NCBI GenBank assembly: GCA_012270695.1
Contig: JAAXHV010000265.1
Location: 1-8,851 of the forward strand
Source of the DNA: Gammaproteobacteria bacterium
Lineage (GTDB): Bacteria; Pseudomonadota; Gammaproteobacteria; Eutrophobiales; Eutrophobiaceae
DNA length: 8,851 nt
Direction of reading: 5' to 3'
A program made the position numbers and the translations under genes. The first letter of the stretch is position 1. Each line of letters opens with the position of its first letter. Of this stretch, positions 1 to 6,386 are shown piece by piece. The notes under the pieces are model-generated. The model had not been told where the DNA came from, did no database searches, and was given only the letters and a program-made list of their open reading frames with translations.

Positions 1-353
1 GCGCTTTGTATGTTTCCTTCCAGGCCATTGACATACCCGTATTGGAAATCAGCCATGATCCGGCAAAACTCAACGAGGCCCTGACAGAAAAAGCAATACA
101 TTCCGTACGGCAAGACGGCGCTGACGCATTAATCCTCGGCTGTACCGGTTTTCTGGGCTGTGCCGTCGCCATGCGCAGAGGTTTGTTGGATGCCGGACTG
201 GACGTGCCTGTCATTGATCCTATTCCCTTGACGGTACATATAGCCGATACCCTGGTTAAAACCGGTCTCAGTCACAGTAGAAGAACCTGGCAGCCGCCGG
301 AAATCAAGGGACTGGCGGGCTACGACATACCAGGTTTCTTCAAACCACGGTAA
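1..353 (+). CDS. Asp/Glu/hydantoin racemase family protein, C-terminal part
   Basis: This is the 3' end of a gene that enters from outside the window. The frame is open from base 3 and ends at TAA 351-353; the TTG at 6 is an internal Leu codon, not a start. About 117 residues are visible. The core motif LILGCTGF contains the GCTG with the second catalytic cysteine of the two-cysteine, cofactor-free racemases (Asp/Glu racemase, hydantoin/allantoin racemase, and the related maleate isomerase). The following VIDPIPLTVHIADTLVKTGL and the LSHSRR...PPE tail resemble hydantoin racemases more than glutamate racemase (MurI). The first catalytic cysteine lies outside the window. The family acts in the cytoplasm on amino acids, hydantoins or related small acids. 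It lies 231 bases upstream of the receptor operon on the same strand, so a metabolic link is plausible but not shown. Family assignment is firm; substrate is unknown. Confidence 0.8.
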   Translation, partial: ALYVSFQAIDIPVLEISHDPAKLNEALTEKAIHSVRQDGADALILGCTGFLGCAVAMRRGLLDAGLDVPVIDPIPLTVHIADTLVKTGLSHSRRTWQPPEIKGLAGYDIPGFFKPR

Positions 354-378
354 AAATATCTCACCCAGTCGCATGGGG

Positions 379-400
379 TGTGCGCCATGGAGGTCGCACA
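379..400. repeat. Perfect 6-bp inverted repeat behind the racemase gene
   Basis: TGTGCG (379-384) and CGCACA (395-400) are perfect inverted arms around a 10-base centre. The site lies 26 bases after the racemase stop codon. It could be a terminator stem, but no T-run follows (the next bases are GCAAAAATCC). It could equally be a dyad operator. The function is inferred from position only. Confidence 0.35.
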
Positions 401-440
401 GCAAAAATCCTGCGTGCTCATTGCGCCCCTCCCTGGGCGT

Positions 441-461
441 AACCCAGTGCACAACCCAGTG
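441..461. repeat. Tandem direct repeat AACCCAGTG x2
   Basis: AACCCAGTG occurs at 441-449 and again at 453-461, a 12-base period, in the gap upstream of the receptor operon. A GATAAT hexamer at 469-474 follows closely and could be a -10 element, but I see no good -35 at the correct distance. The repeat could be a regulator half-site pair. The sequence is clear; the role is a guess. Confidence 0.3.
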
Positions 462-514
462 TGATAGCGATAATAGTGAATATGGTCTACACTTAAATCT
501 CAACGCTGTTGGAA

Positions 515-556
515 CTGAGTGGAGTTATCGTTAACTCGGTAGTTTCGCGTACTCAG
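515..556. promoter_or_regulatory. Nested inverted repeats upstream of the TonB-dependent receptor
   Basis: GAGTTA (522-527) and TAACTC (532-537) form a perfect 6-bp dyad around TCGT. It lies inside a second pair, CTGAGT (515-520) and ACTCAG (551-556). The outer arm ends 28 bases before the receptor ATG. This could be an operator for the five-gene run or a structured 5' leader. Receptor genes of this class are commonly controlled by a local regulator, but no regulator gene is visible in the window. Confidence 0.4.
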
Positions 557-584
557 AACAAATCGTCATGGGGAGGGGGGACCT

Positions 585-2945
585 ATGTATGCGAATGATG
601 ATATTCCGGGTAAATTCATATCCGGATCAACCTGCTTAGTCGTTGCTATTTCCGTATTATTGTCGATGCTTTTTCCACAACCGGTTTCAGGGCAAACGTC
701 TGAAACCACCGCCTCATCCGTTTTGGAGGAAATCGTCGTTACAGCACGGAAACGTGAAGAAAACCTGCAGGACACTCCGGTCGCTATTTCAGCATTTTCA
801 GGAGAAGCACTTGAATTCCGGGGTGTGACAAAGATTGATCGGCTCGCGGATTTTACGCCAAATCTTGTATTACGGGCTTCACCGACCAATGCAGGCGTCA
901 CGAATGCTTCTGCATACATACGCGGTGTCGGACACAATGACTTCTCCCCCGGCGTTGACCCGGGTGTGGGAGTCTATGTCGATGGCGTTTATCTGGGCCG
1001 TTCGGTGGGTGCGCTTCTCGATACTGTTGATATTGACCGTATCGAAGTTTTGAGAGGACCGCAGGGTACGCTGTTTGGAAGAAATACAATCGGTGGCGCG
1101 ATCAATATTCATACAAAACGTCCCGATGATGAACTGGGTGGTTCTGTCGATATTCGTTTTGGTACGGATTCACGCTTGAATGTTCGGGGGTCGTTGAATG
1201 TGCCTGTCTCGGATGAGTTATTTACCCGCTTTTCAATCGCCTCACTGCGCCAGGATGGTTATGTGCATCGTATCAATGACGGCAACAAGGACCTCGGTGA
1301 TGACGACACCATCGTGGCCCGGTTTTCAGCGAGATGGACGCCCTCCGATGCCCTGGAAATCAATTTTTCAGGTGATTATACGCGGGACAGGGAAAATGGA
1401 CCGGCCCAGGTACTTACCGGTGTTGACCCACTCGCCACTATGGTGTTGAGCCATAATGTCTTTTTTGACGGCACCGGTACTTTCAACCCGTTTACATGTT
1501 TTGGCGAGGCCAATGCGAGGAACCCGAACTGTTACAACGAACAGTGGATTTCCACTGACCGCGATTCTGATTACGGGGAAGGACCGAATTATGCGAACCT
1601 TGATATGTGGAGTGGCGCGATAACCATTGACTGGGATCTACATGAGAATCTTCATGTGCGTTCGATATCCTCGTTTCGCAGGTCAGACGGTGAATTCAGC
1701 ATCGATCGCGACAGTTCTCCGCTGCTTATAACGAACGTGCTCGACCTGTTCGAGCAGGAACAATATACCCAGGAATTGCAGCTACTGGGTAATGCGCTCG
1801 ACAACAGGGTGGAATGGATTCTGGGTTTTTACTATTTCCATGAAGAAGGTGAAGATATCAATCCGGTTGAATTCTCAGCAGTCGATTTGATATCGGGCAT
1901 GGAATTCGAGAGTGAATCCTGGGCGGTATTCGGGCATGGCACGTATAACCTGACCGATGAGCTCAGCGTGACGGTCGGCTTCAGGTATACTGAAGATGAT
2001 AAGGAATACAGTCCGAACCAGACCTTCACCAGGTTGCCCCTGAGTCCGTTCGGTATTTTCTTTCCCTGTCTTGAACCCGTGCTGCATAACTGTGAGATCG
2101 GCGACCTTATTTTACCCTTGGAAACAACCAAGGTAAGCGCCAATGAGTTTGTCCCGATGGCAAATATTTCATATCGCTGGAATGACAGCCTGCTCACTTA
2201 TTTCACGTATTCCGAAGGGTTTAAAAGCGGCGGGGCAACTCAACGTATTTTTCCGCCTGAGCCCAGCCTGCCGACATTCAACCCCGAATTCGTGGAATCT
2301 TATGAAGTCGGGTTCAAATTCAATGGCTGGAACGACAGGCTCCGCCTGAATGTCGCGGCTTTTTATACGGATTATACGGACCTGCAGCTGCTTGTTTCCG
2401 GACCTCCGCGTATCGGTGCTTTCATAGAGACTGCCGGTGAGGCTGAAATCAAGGGTGTTGAAATGGAGCTTTCCGCCAGTCCTGCTGAAGGCTGGCTGAT
2501 CGCCGCCAGCGCGGGCTATATCGATCCCGAATTTACCGAACTGGCGGTGAACCCGGATGGCACTCCCCGCGTCCCGAATGTTACCCTCGACAGCCGCTTC
2601 GAGCATATCTCGGAGTGGACAGGAAATGCCCAGATGCAAAAAGATATCTTCCTCGGCGAGTGGGGCACCCTGACACCAAGGGTGGAATGGATTTATCGTT
2701 CCGATTATTTCACCAACGATAACAACTTCAACGTGCCTGAGCTATTTCAGGATGATTACCATCTTGTCAACATCAGTGCCCGCTGGGATTTCAGGAATAC
2801 GGGCGTTTCCGTCACAGGGGGAGTGGATAATGTCGGCGATAAAAATTACCGGGTAACCGGCAGTTACCAGGCAGGCTTCGGACAGTATCTTGAGATATTT
2901 GACCGGGGCCGCCAGTGGTATGTGAATTTGAACTACAGCTTCTAG
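585..2945 (+). CDS. TonB-dependent outer-membrane receptor
   Basis: The 786-residue product is an outer-membrane gated channel that imports a substrate using TonB/ExbBD energy. Residues 1-36 form a signal peptide with a hydrophobic core at about 17-31 and likely cleavage near VSG-Q. EEIVVTA at 48-54 is the TonB-box-like segment, followed by the plug with its YIRGVG, VYVDGVYLGR and IEVLRGPQGTLFGRNTIGG hallmarks. A long beta-barrel follows and ends in the terminal Phe (NLNYSF) used for BAM recognition. Cys305/Cys316 and Cys495/Cys503 are close pairs that could form disulfides in surface loops. A purine-rich Shine-Dalgarno at 571-580 supports ATG 585. The length is normal for the catabolic 'IVVTARKREENLQ' class common in marine and soil proteobacteria, rather than a classic siderophore receptor. 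It is the first gene of the run; the substrate is probably that of the enzymes behind it (inference). Confidence 0.95.
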   Translation: MYANDDIPGKFISGSTCLVVAISVLLSMLFPQPVSGQTSETTASSVLEEIVVTARKREENLQDTPVAISAFSGEALEFRGVTKIDRLADFTPNLVLRASPTNAGVTNASAYIRGVGHNDFSPGVDPGVGVYVDGVYLGRSVGALLDTVDIDRIEVLRGPQGTLFGRNTIGGAINIHTKRPDDELGGSVDIRFGTDSRLNVRGSLNVPVSDELFTRFSIASLRQDGYVHRINDGNKDLGDDDTIVARFSARWTPSDALEINFSGDYTRDRENGPAQVLTGVDPLATMVLSHNVFFDGTGTFNPFTCFGEANARNPNCYNEQWISTDRDSDYGEGPNYANLDMWSGAITIDWDLHENLHVRSISSFRRSDGEFSIDRDSSPLLITNVLDLFEQEQYTQELQLLGNALDNRVEWILGFYYFHEEGEDINPVEFSAVDLISGMEFESESWAVFGHGTYNLTDELSVTVGFRYTEDDKEYSPNQTFTRLPLSPFGIFFPCLEPVLHNCEIGDLILPLETTKVSANEFVPMANISYRWNDSLLTYFTYSEGFKSGGATQRIFPPEPSLPTFNPEFVESYEVGFKFNGWNDRLRLNVAAFYTDYTDLQLLVSGPPRIGAFIETAGEAEIKGVEMELSASPAEGWLIAASAGYIDPEFTELAVNPDGTPRVPNVTLDSRFEHISEWTGNAQMQKDIFLGEWGTLTPRVEWIYRSDYFTNDNNFNVPELFQDDYHLVNISARWDFRNTGVSVTGGVDNVGDKNYRVTGSYQAGFGQYLEIFDRGRQWYVNLNYSF

Positions 2946-2956
2946 CTGATTTATGA

Positions 2957-3394
2957 ATGAATCTGATTGACGAACATTGCTATACGGCGAGCATTCTTGT
3001 CAAGGCGACACCCCCGGAGGTAATGACTTTCCTGCGGGATGAACCTGCAACAGGAGATTGGGCGTTTGGAGCATGGGGTCCGATCACCCGGTTAGAGAAC
3101 AATGTCTACAAAGGCCGCAGCCTTTACGATGGTGGTGAAACCATATTCAGAATTCGCGTGCTGGAACAGGTGAATCAGGTGGATTATGAAGTGGGGTACC
3201 TTGGTGGGGAACTGCAACCGTGGATAGTGATCCGGGTAACGCCAGGACCGGTGACGGGAAGAAATGCCGATATGTCATTGCTGACTATAATGGCCTGGCG
3301 TAATGTGGAATGGGCTGATGATGACTGGCGCCTGCTTTGCGCTACACATCAAACGGAAGTGTACAGAATTCGTTATTTAATCGAGAAGCGCTGA
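2957..3394 (+). CDS. Small SRPBCC-like (START/polyketide cyclase fold) protein
   Basis: The 145-residue product has no signal peptide and is probably cytoplasmic. Its opening (a beta-strand, then ATPPEVMTFLRDEP, then alternating strands around LENNVYKGRSLYDGG and FRIRVLEQVNQVDYEVGY) fits the pattern of SRPBCC ligand-binding proteins, which hold hydrophobic ligands in a deep cavity and sometimes act as cyclases or hydrolases. The assignment rests on this strand-helix pattern only; no catalytic motif is evident. The start is 11 bases after the receptor stop codon without a good Shine-Dalgarno, so it is probably translated by coupling. The nearby ATG at 2953 runs into a stop after five codons, so 2957 is the start. 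It could bind the imported compound or its oxidation product. A hypothetical protein of another fold remains possible. Confidence 0.6.
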   Translation: MNLIDEHCYTASILVKATPPEVMTFLRDEPATGDWAFGAWGPITRLENNVYKGRSLYDGGETIFRIRVLEQVNQVDYEVGYLGGELQPWIVIRVTPGPVTGRNADMSLLTIMAWRNVEWADDDWRLLCATHQTEVYRIRYLIEKR

Positions 3395-3425
3395 CAGTCG
3401 ACATATAAAAACAGGGAATACAGGC

Positions 3426-4490
3426 ATGACGAAATTCGGCATTTTTTTACCTAATGCCAATAACGGCTATATCGTTTCCGAAGCGGCACCGCAATACCTG
3501 CCCACTTATGAATTGCAAAAATCCATAACACTGGAAGCGGAAAAGCTGGATTACGATTTTGCATTATCCATGGTCAAATACCGGGGATTTGGCGGCAGCA
3601 CGGAATTCTGGGACTACTACAGCGAGACTTTCACCCTGATGGCTGCATTGGCGGAGACTACCGATAAGATCATGTTAATTGCAACAGCCGGTATATTAAG
3701 TGTTCATCCACAGTTCGCCGCCAGAATGATAGCAATGATTGATGACGTGAGCCGCGGCCGGATAGGCTTGAATATCGTTACCGGGGGGTGGAAGCCGGAA
3801 TACACCCAATTCGGCGCCTGGCCTGGTGACGCTTATTATACTGAGCGCTACGAGCACGCGGCACACTATGTTCATATCCTCAGGGAATTATGGGAACGGG
3901 GTAATTGCTCTTATGAAAGCCCCCTGTGGTCTCTGGATGACTGCCAGGCGCCCATGAAACCCAAAAATTCCATCCCGTTGGTCAATGCCGGCTCATCACC
4001 AGCCGGCAGAGACTTTACCGCGCGTTATTGTGATTTCAGCTTTGTCTTCGCTGGCCCTGACCGGTTACAACAACATGTGGAATCCCTGTCGGATTTGGCC
4101 GCTTCACATCATCGAAAGGTGGAGACTCTGGCCTTGTTCCACATCATTCCCGGGAAAACGGACAAACACGCCAGGGACAGGGTTGATGAAATTGTCCGCA
4201 GGTCGGATAAGCAGGCAATTGACCGCATGGTTGAAATCCAGATGCAGAATAAAGCCAGTCAGGGCTCGGCAAAGTATTTCAGGGAGGGAGTCAACAATCC
4301 CGCCGAGGATGGCAATACCATCTTCATGGGGTTCCCCGTTATCTACGGCTCAAATGACACCATCGCGCAAAAAATCGATGAAATCACAGAGTCAAGCGGC
4401 GCGGAAGGTTTCATGTTTTGTTTCGAGGATTATATTGAAGGGATGCGTAATTTCACCGACTACATCCGTCCGAAAATAACCGTGAATTAG
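3426..4490 (+). CDS. RutA-like flavin-dependent monooxygenase (luciferase-like family)
   Basis: The 354-residue product is an FMN-dependent two-component oxygenase of the bacterial luciferase superfamily and will need a separate flavin reductase, which is not seen here. It follows pyrimidine oxygenase RutA nearly end to end: NNGY for NNGW, APQYLPTYEL, DFALSMVKYRGFGG, TEFWD, NIVTG, KPEY and a C-terminal GAEG..F.F.D motif. From my memory of E. coli RutA, the oxygen-pocket residues Leu65, Thr105 and Asn134 correspond to Leu47, Thr87 and Asn116 here. Trp139 is replaced by Gly121, and a Trp follows at 122. RutA opens the uracil ring with a flavin-peroxide; relatives act on sulfones and chlorinated aromatics. 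No rutB-G gene is nearby, so another amide-like or heterocyclic substrate is likely. Shine-Dalgarno AGGGA at 3413-3417 supports ATG 3426. Family is sure, substrate is not. Confidence 0.88.
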   Translation: MTKFGIFLPNANNGYIVSEAAPQYLPTYELQKSITLEAEKLDYDFALSMVKYRGFGGSTEFWDYYSETFTLMAALAETTDKIMLIATAGILSVHPQFAARMIAMIDDVSRGRIGLNIVTGGWKPEYTQFGAWPGDAYYTERYEHAAHYVHILRELWERGNCSYESPLWSLDDCQAPMKPKNSIPLVNAGSSPAGRDFTARYCDFSFVFAGPDRLQQHVESLSDLAASHHRKVETLALFHIIPGKTDKHARDRVDEIVRRSDKQAIDRMVEIQMQNKASQGSAKYFREGVNNPAEDGNTIFMGFPVIYGSNDTIAQKIDEITESSGAEGFMFCFEDYIEGMRNFTDYIRPKITVN

Positions 4491-4510
4491 CGTTACCAGG
4501 GATATTGTTC

Positions 4511-5398
4511 ATGAAAGTATTGTGTTATGGCGCAACGGGTGTCCAGGGAGCGCCGGTGCCTGTCCAGTTATTGCGTCGAAACCATGATGTACGAGTCATA
4601 TTAAGGGGTCGGAACAGGGTCAACGAGTTTCGCAATCAGGGCTTTGATGTAGTCACCGGTGACCTGCTTGATTCCGACAGCCTGAAAGCGGCATCGACCG
4701 GCATGGATGCAATATTTTTAATGTTGCCGCTTGTCTATGATGAAGAGTTAATCATGCCTTATTTTCAAAATGTACTGTATGCGGCACAAAAGGCGAACAT
4801 CAAATTACTGGTTTTTAATACAAGCACACGGGTGCCGGCAATGCCTACGGATGTCTGGGCGTTTGAACTTAAGCGGAAAATGGAAGCGCGGCTGTTACAG
4901 GGTGACCTGCCTTTTATCGTCGTTCGCCCGACTTTCTATATGGAAAATCTGTTGGGTCCCTGGACGATGATACCTCTGTCACAGCAGCAAGTCGTCACCT
5001 ACGTTCATGCAGCAGACAGGAAAGTTTCATGGATCTGTGCCTGGGATATGGCGAGTTTCTGCGTTTCCGCATTGGAACACCCCGAGCTGGCTGGTTCCTT
5101 TATCGATGCGGGAGGGCCGGAGCAGTTGGATGGAAATGAAATAGCCGGGCGAATTTCTGAACTCACGGCAATGGACTTGCAATATGAGCAGGCTGATATT
5201 GACAATTTTGCGGAATACCTGGAGAAATTTGCCGGTACGCGCGCCGCCCGTGAAATAAGAGCGCTGAATCAATGGTGGCTGGATAATAAGGACTATGAGC
5301 CCGGGTTTGTATCCGACATGGATAAGGTGCTCGAGCTGTTGCCTGTCGACAAACTCACCACTTTTTCCGAATGGGCTTCGAATCATGCATGGAAGTAA
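4511..5398 (+). CDS. NmrA-like NAD(P)-binding protein (atypical SDR)
   Basis: The product is 295 residues from ATG 4511. A TTG at 4505 would add two residues, but AGGGA at 4498-4502 is spaced properly for the ATG. An N-terminal Rossmann fold shows GATGVQG at 7-13 (GxxGxxG), then VRVILRGRNR with arginines placed to favour NADP(H), and VVTGDLLDSDSLKAA, the GD-L-D signature of NmrA/isoflavone-reductase-like atypical SDRs. No YxxxK catalytic pair is apparent, so it may be a reductase of the atypical class or a redox-sensing regulator like NmrA/HSCARG. It lies 20 bases behind the monooxygenase and is probably co-transcribed. It could reduce a product of the oxygenase; as it does not look like a flavin reductase, it probably does not supply the reduced FMN. 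It is cytoplasmic. Confidence 0.85.
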   Translation: MKVLCYGATGVQGAPVPVQLLRRNHDVRVILRGRNRVNEFRNQGFDVVTGDLLDSDSLKAASTGMDAIFLMLPLVYDEELIMPYFQNVLYAAQKANIKLLVFNTSTRVPAMPTDVWAFELKRKMEARLLQGDLPFIVVRPTFYMENLLGPWTMIPLSQQQVVTYVHAADRKVSWICAWDMASFCVSALEHPELAGSFIDAGGPEQLDGNEIAGRISELTAMDLQYEQADIDNFAEYLEKFAGTRAAREIRALNQWWLDNKDYEPGFVSDMDKVLELLPVDKLTTFSEWASNHAWK

Positions 5399-5422
5399 TA
5401 ACTTTAATGTAGAAGGTGAATT

Positions 5423-5839
5423 ATGAGCGAAAAAAACAATTATGAAATACCGATGACCGCGCGCCGGGTTGATGAAATATTCCAGGAGGCGATGAACGAG
5501 TGTGATCTGGACAAGGCGATGTCCCTGTACGCGGACAATGCCGTTTTCGTGCAGGCGCCCGGCAAGCCGGTGGTAACCGGCCTGGACAACATTCGCAAGG
5601 TAATCGAGGAATTCCAGGGGATCAAACCGAAACTGAAGGTGGAGATGTTACAGTTCATCGAGGTGGATGATGTGGCGTTCTTTACCTTGAAATGGGAAAT
5701 CAAGGGTACATCGCAGGAGGGTGAGGAAATCAACGTATCATCGTATGACGGCAACGTGGTCAAACGGCAGCCGGATGGGAGCTGGAAAACGCTAATCGAT
5801 AACCCGTTTCACGCGCACCACATCGGCCTTCTGGATTGA
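5423..5839 (+). CDS. SnoaL/NTF2-like small protein
   Basis: The 138-residue product matches the NTF2-like cone fold of the SnoaL/DUF4440 group. It has an N-terminal helix (RRVDEIFQEAMNECDLDKAMSLYADNA in outline), then the VFVQAPGKPVVTGLDNIRKVIEEF segment, then a curved sheet ending with DGSWKTLIDNP. Members are small cyclases, isomerases, dehydratases or non-catalytic ligand binders; SnoaL itself closes a polyketide ring. The ATG at 5423 is preceded by AGAAGGTGA at 5411-5419, a strong Shine-Dalgarno; the later in-frame ATG at 5453 has none. It is 24 bases behind the NmrA-like gene and ends the operon. It may rearrange or hydrate the oxidised substrate. The fold is fairly sure; catalytic activity is unknown. 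Confidence 0.8.
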   Translation: MSEKNNYEIPMTARRVDEIFQEAMNECDLDKAMSLYADNAVFVQAPGKPVVTGLDNIRKVIEEFQGIKPKLKVEMLQFIEVDDVAFFTLKWEIKGTSQEGEEINVSSYDGNVVKRQPDGSWKTLIDNPFHAHHIGLLD

Positions 5840-5848
5840 GAAGACTTG

Positions 5849-5920
5849 TCAGTCCCGGAATTGGGCATTCAGGTAGGTTTCAAGAAACCGTTTGATGCCT
5901 TCCCCATAGGCGCTCTTACT
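5849..5920 (-). pseudogene. Possible C-terminal scrap of an unknown gene
   Basis: On the - strand, a short open stretch between stops (TAA at 5923-5921 and TGA at 5851-5849) encodes 23 residues ending GIKRFLETYLNAQFRD. It looks like the amphipathic C-terminal helix of a real protein, but has no start codon and no recognised family. It is adjacent to the luciferase-family remnant and could be another piece of the same scar. Chance is a real alternative. Confidence 0.2.
5864..5899 (+). terminator. Candidate hairpin terminator behind the receptor operon
   Basis: An inner stem GGTTTC (5876-5881) / GAAACC (5884-5889) sits inside outer arms GGCAT (5864-5868) / ATGCC (5895-5899), starting 25 bases after the last stop of the operon. 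The following bases are TTCCCC without a U-tract, so a classic intrinsic terminator is not proven. The same bases also fall in the possible coding scrap described at 5849-5920, so one of the two readings may be chance. Confidence 0.35.
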
Positions 5921-5926
5921 TTAAGT

Positions 5927-6127
5927 CTAGCCCATATACGGCATGACCTTCCCGGCCAGGGTGTTGATTACCGCATCTGGGTGTTTTGTGGCGATGGGCA
6001 GGACAAAATTTTCAATGCCAAGGTCTGCCAACTCCCGTAGCCTGGGTATGACCTCATCCGGCGTGCCTGTTATCGCTACTGCATCCAGTGCCGATATGGG
6101 GTCAGGTCGCACATCGCACACATAGCG
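5927..6127 (-). pseudogene. Luciferase-like (LLM) monooxygenase, C-terminal remnant
   Basis: The - strand encodes about 66 residues ending at TAG 5929-5927. The text VAITGTPDEVIPRLRELADLG, then a short strand ENFVLP, is the usual last helix-strand unit of LLM flavin-dependent oxidoreductases, where TPDEV begins the 'GTPE' cofactor-proximal helix. The family is about 300-360 residues, so only the last fifth remains. Upstream on the - strand the frame closes after GTG 6121-6119 at TGA 6130-6128, and no N-terminal part is seen in the other frames I checked. It is not the same as the RutA-like gene (which ends differently and is on the + strand). Its last 21 codons nearly match the gene end at 8789-8851. 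It is most simply a truncated paralogue. Confidence 0.75.
5930..5992. repeat. Direct repeat copy 1 (partner 8789-8851)
   Basis: These 63 bases align without gaps to 8789-8851, in the same orientation, with about 7 mismatches by hand count (near 89% identity). Both encode the last 21 codons of a luciferase-like monooxygenase on the - strand; KHPDAVINTLA is identical in both. The repeat may continue past the window edge, so its full length is unknown. Confidence 0.85.
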
Positions 6128-6203
6128 TCATTCCCCGCGCATGTGGGGACCCAGTAGATTACGCGTCCCGAAGGAACTCATTATTCCCGCGCTGGGTGGT
6201 TGT

Positions 6204-6212
6204 TGTTATAAT
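6204..6212 (+). promoter_or_regulatory. Extended -10 promoter element
   Basis: TGTTATAAT is a perfect extended -10 (TGnTATAAT), a form that can work with a weak -35. Transcription would be expected to begin near 6219, immediately before ATG 6221 and about 168 bases before the molybdoenzyme ATG 6387. It is the likely promoter of the molybdoenzyme, or formerly of the methyltransferase fragment. No clear -35 is seen 17 bases upstream (TTCCCG at 6184-6189). Confidence 0.45.
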
Positions 6213-6220
6213 CCATCCTC

Positions 6221-6379
6221 ATGGAACATCATTTCTGGCATGAGAAGTGGGAAGCGAATGATCTCGCCTTCCACCGGATGGATTACAATCCCGTCTTGGA
6301 TATTCCGGCAGGGAGCTCCGAAACCGAGGTAAAAGGCCACATCTGTCCCCAGTTCGCCTACCGCCTGCGAGTCAGGTGA
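6221..6379 (+). pseudogene. Thiopurine S-methyltransferase-like N-terminal fragment, 52 residues
   Basis: ATG 6221 to TGA 6377-6379 encodes 52 residues beginning MEHHFWHEKWEANDLAFH. The FWH..W..N...FH pattern is the conserved start of bacterial thiopurine S-methyltransferases (Tpm), SAM-dependent enzymes that methylate thiopurines and, in bacteria, selenium and tellurium compounds. After about residue 26 (a possible echo of the usual VNPLL as YNPVL) the similarity ends, and the SAM-binding VPLCGK motif is absent. The family is about 215 residues, so this is a severed 5' end. The molybdoenzyme start follows 7 bases after the stop, and the Shine-Dalgarno AGGTGA at 6374-6379 overlaps this stop, so the junction may have been kept as a leader. 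An active short peptide is possible but unlikely. Confidence 0.5.
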
Positions 6380-6386
6380 ACGCCCC

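Noticed and set aside
441..461. CRISPR-like array
   Set aside because: There are only two 9-base units with a 12-base period, so it is not an array.
129..503. 124-codon - strand open frame behind the racemase
   Set aside because: It is antisense to the racemase end, has no recognisable motif or good ribosome site, and is a shadow of the opposite strand.
2169..2639. 156-codon - strand open frame inside the receptor
   Set aside because: It is antisense to the beta-barrel coding region, without any domain or start signal.
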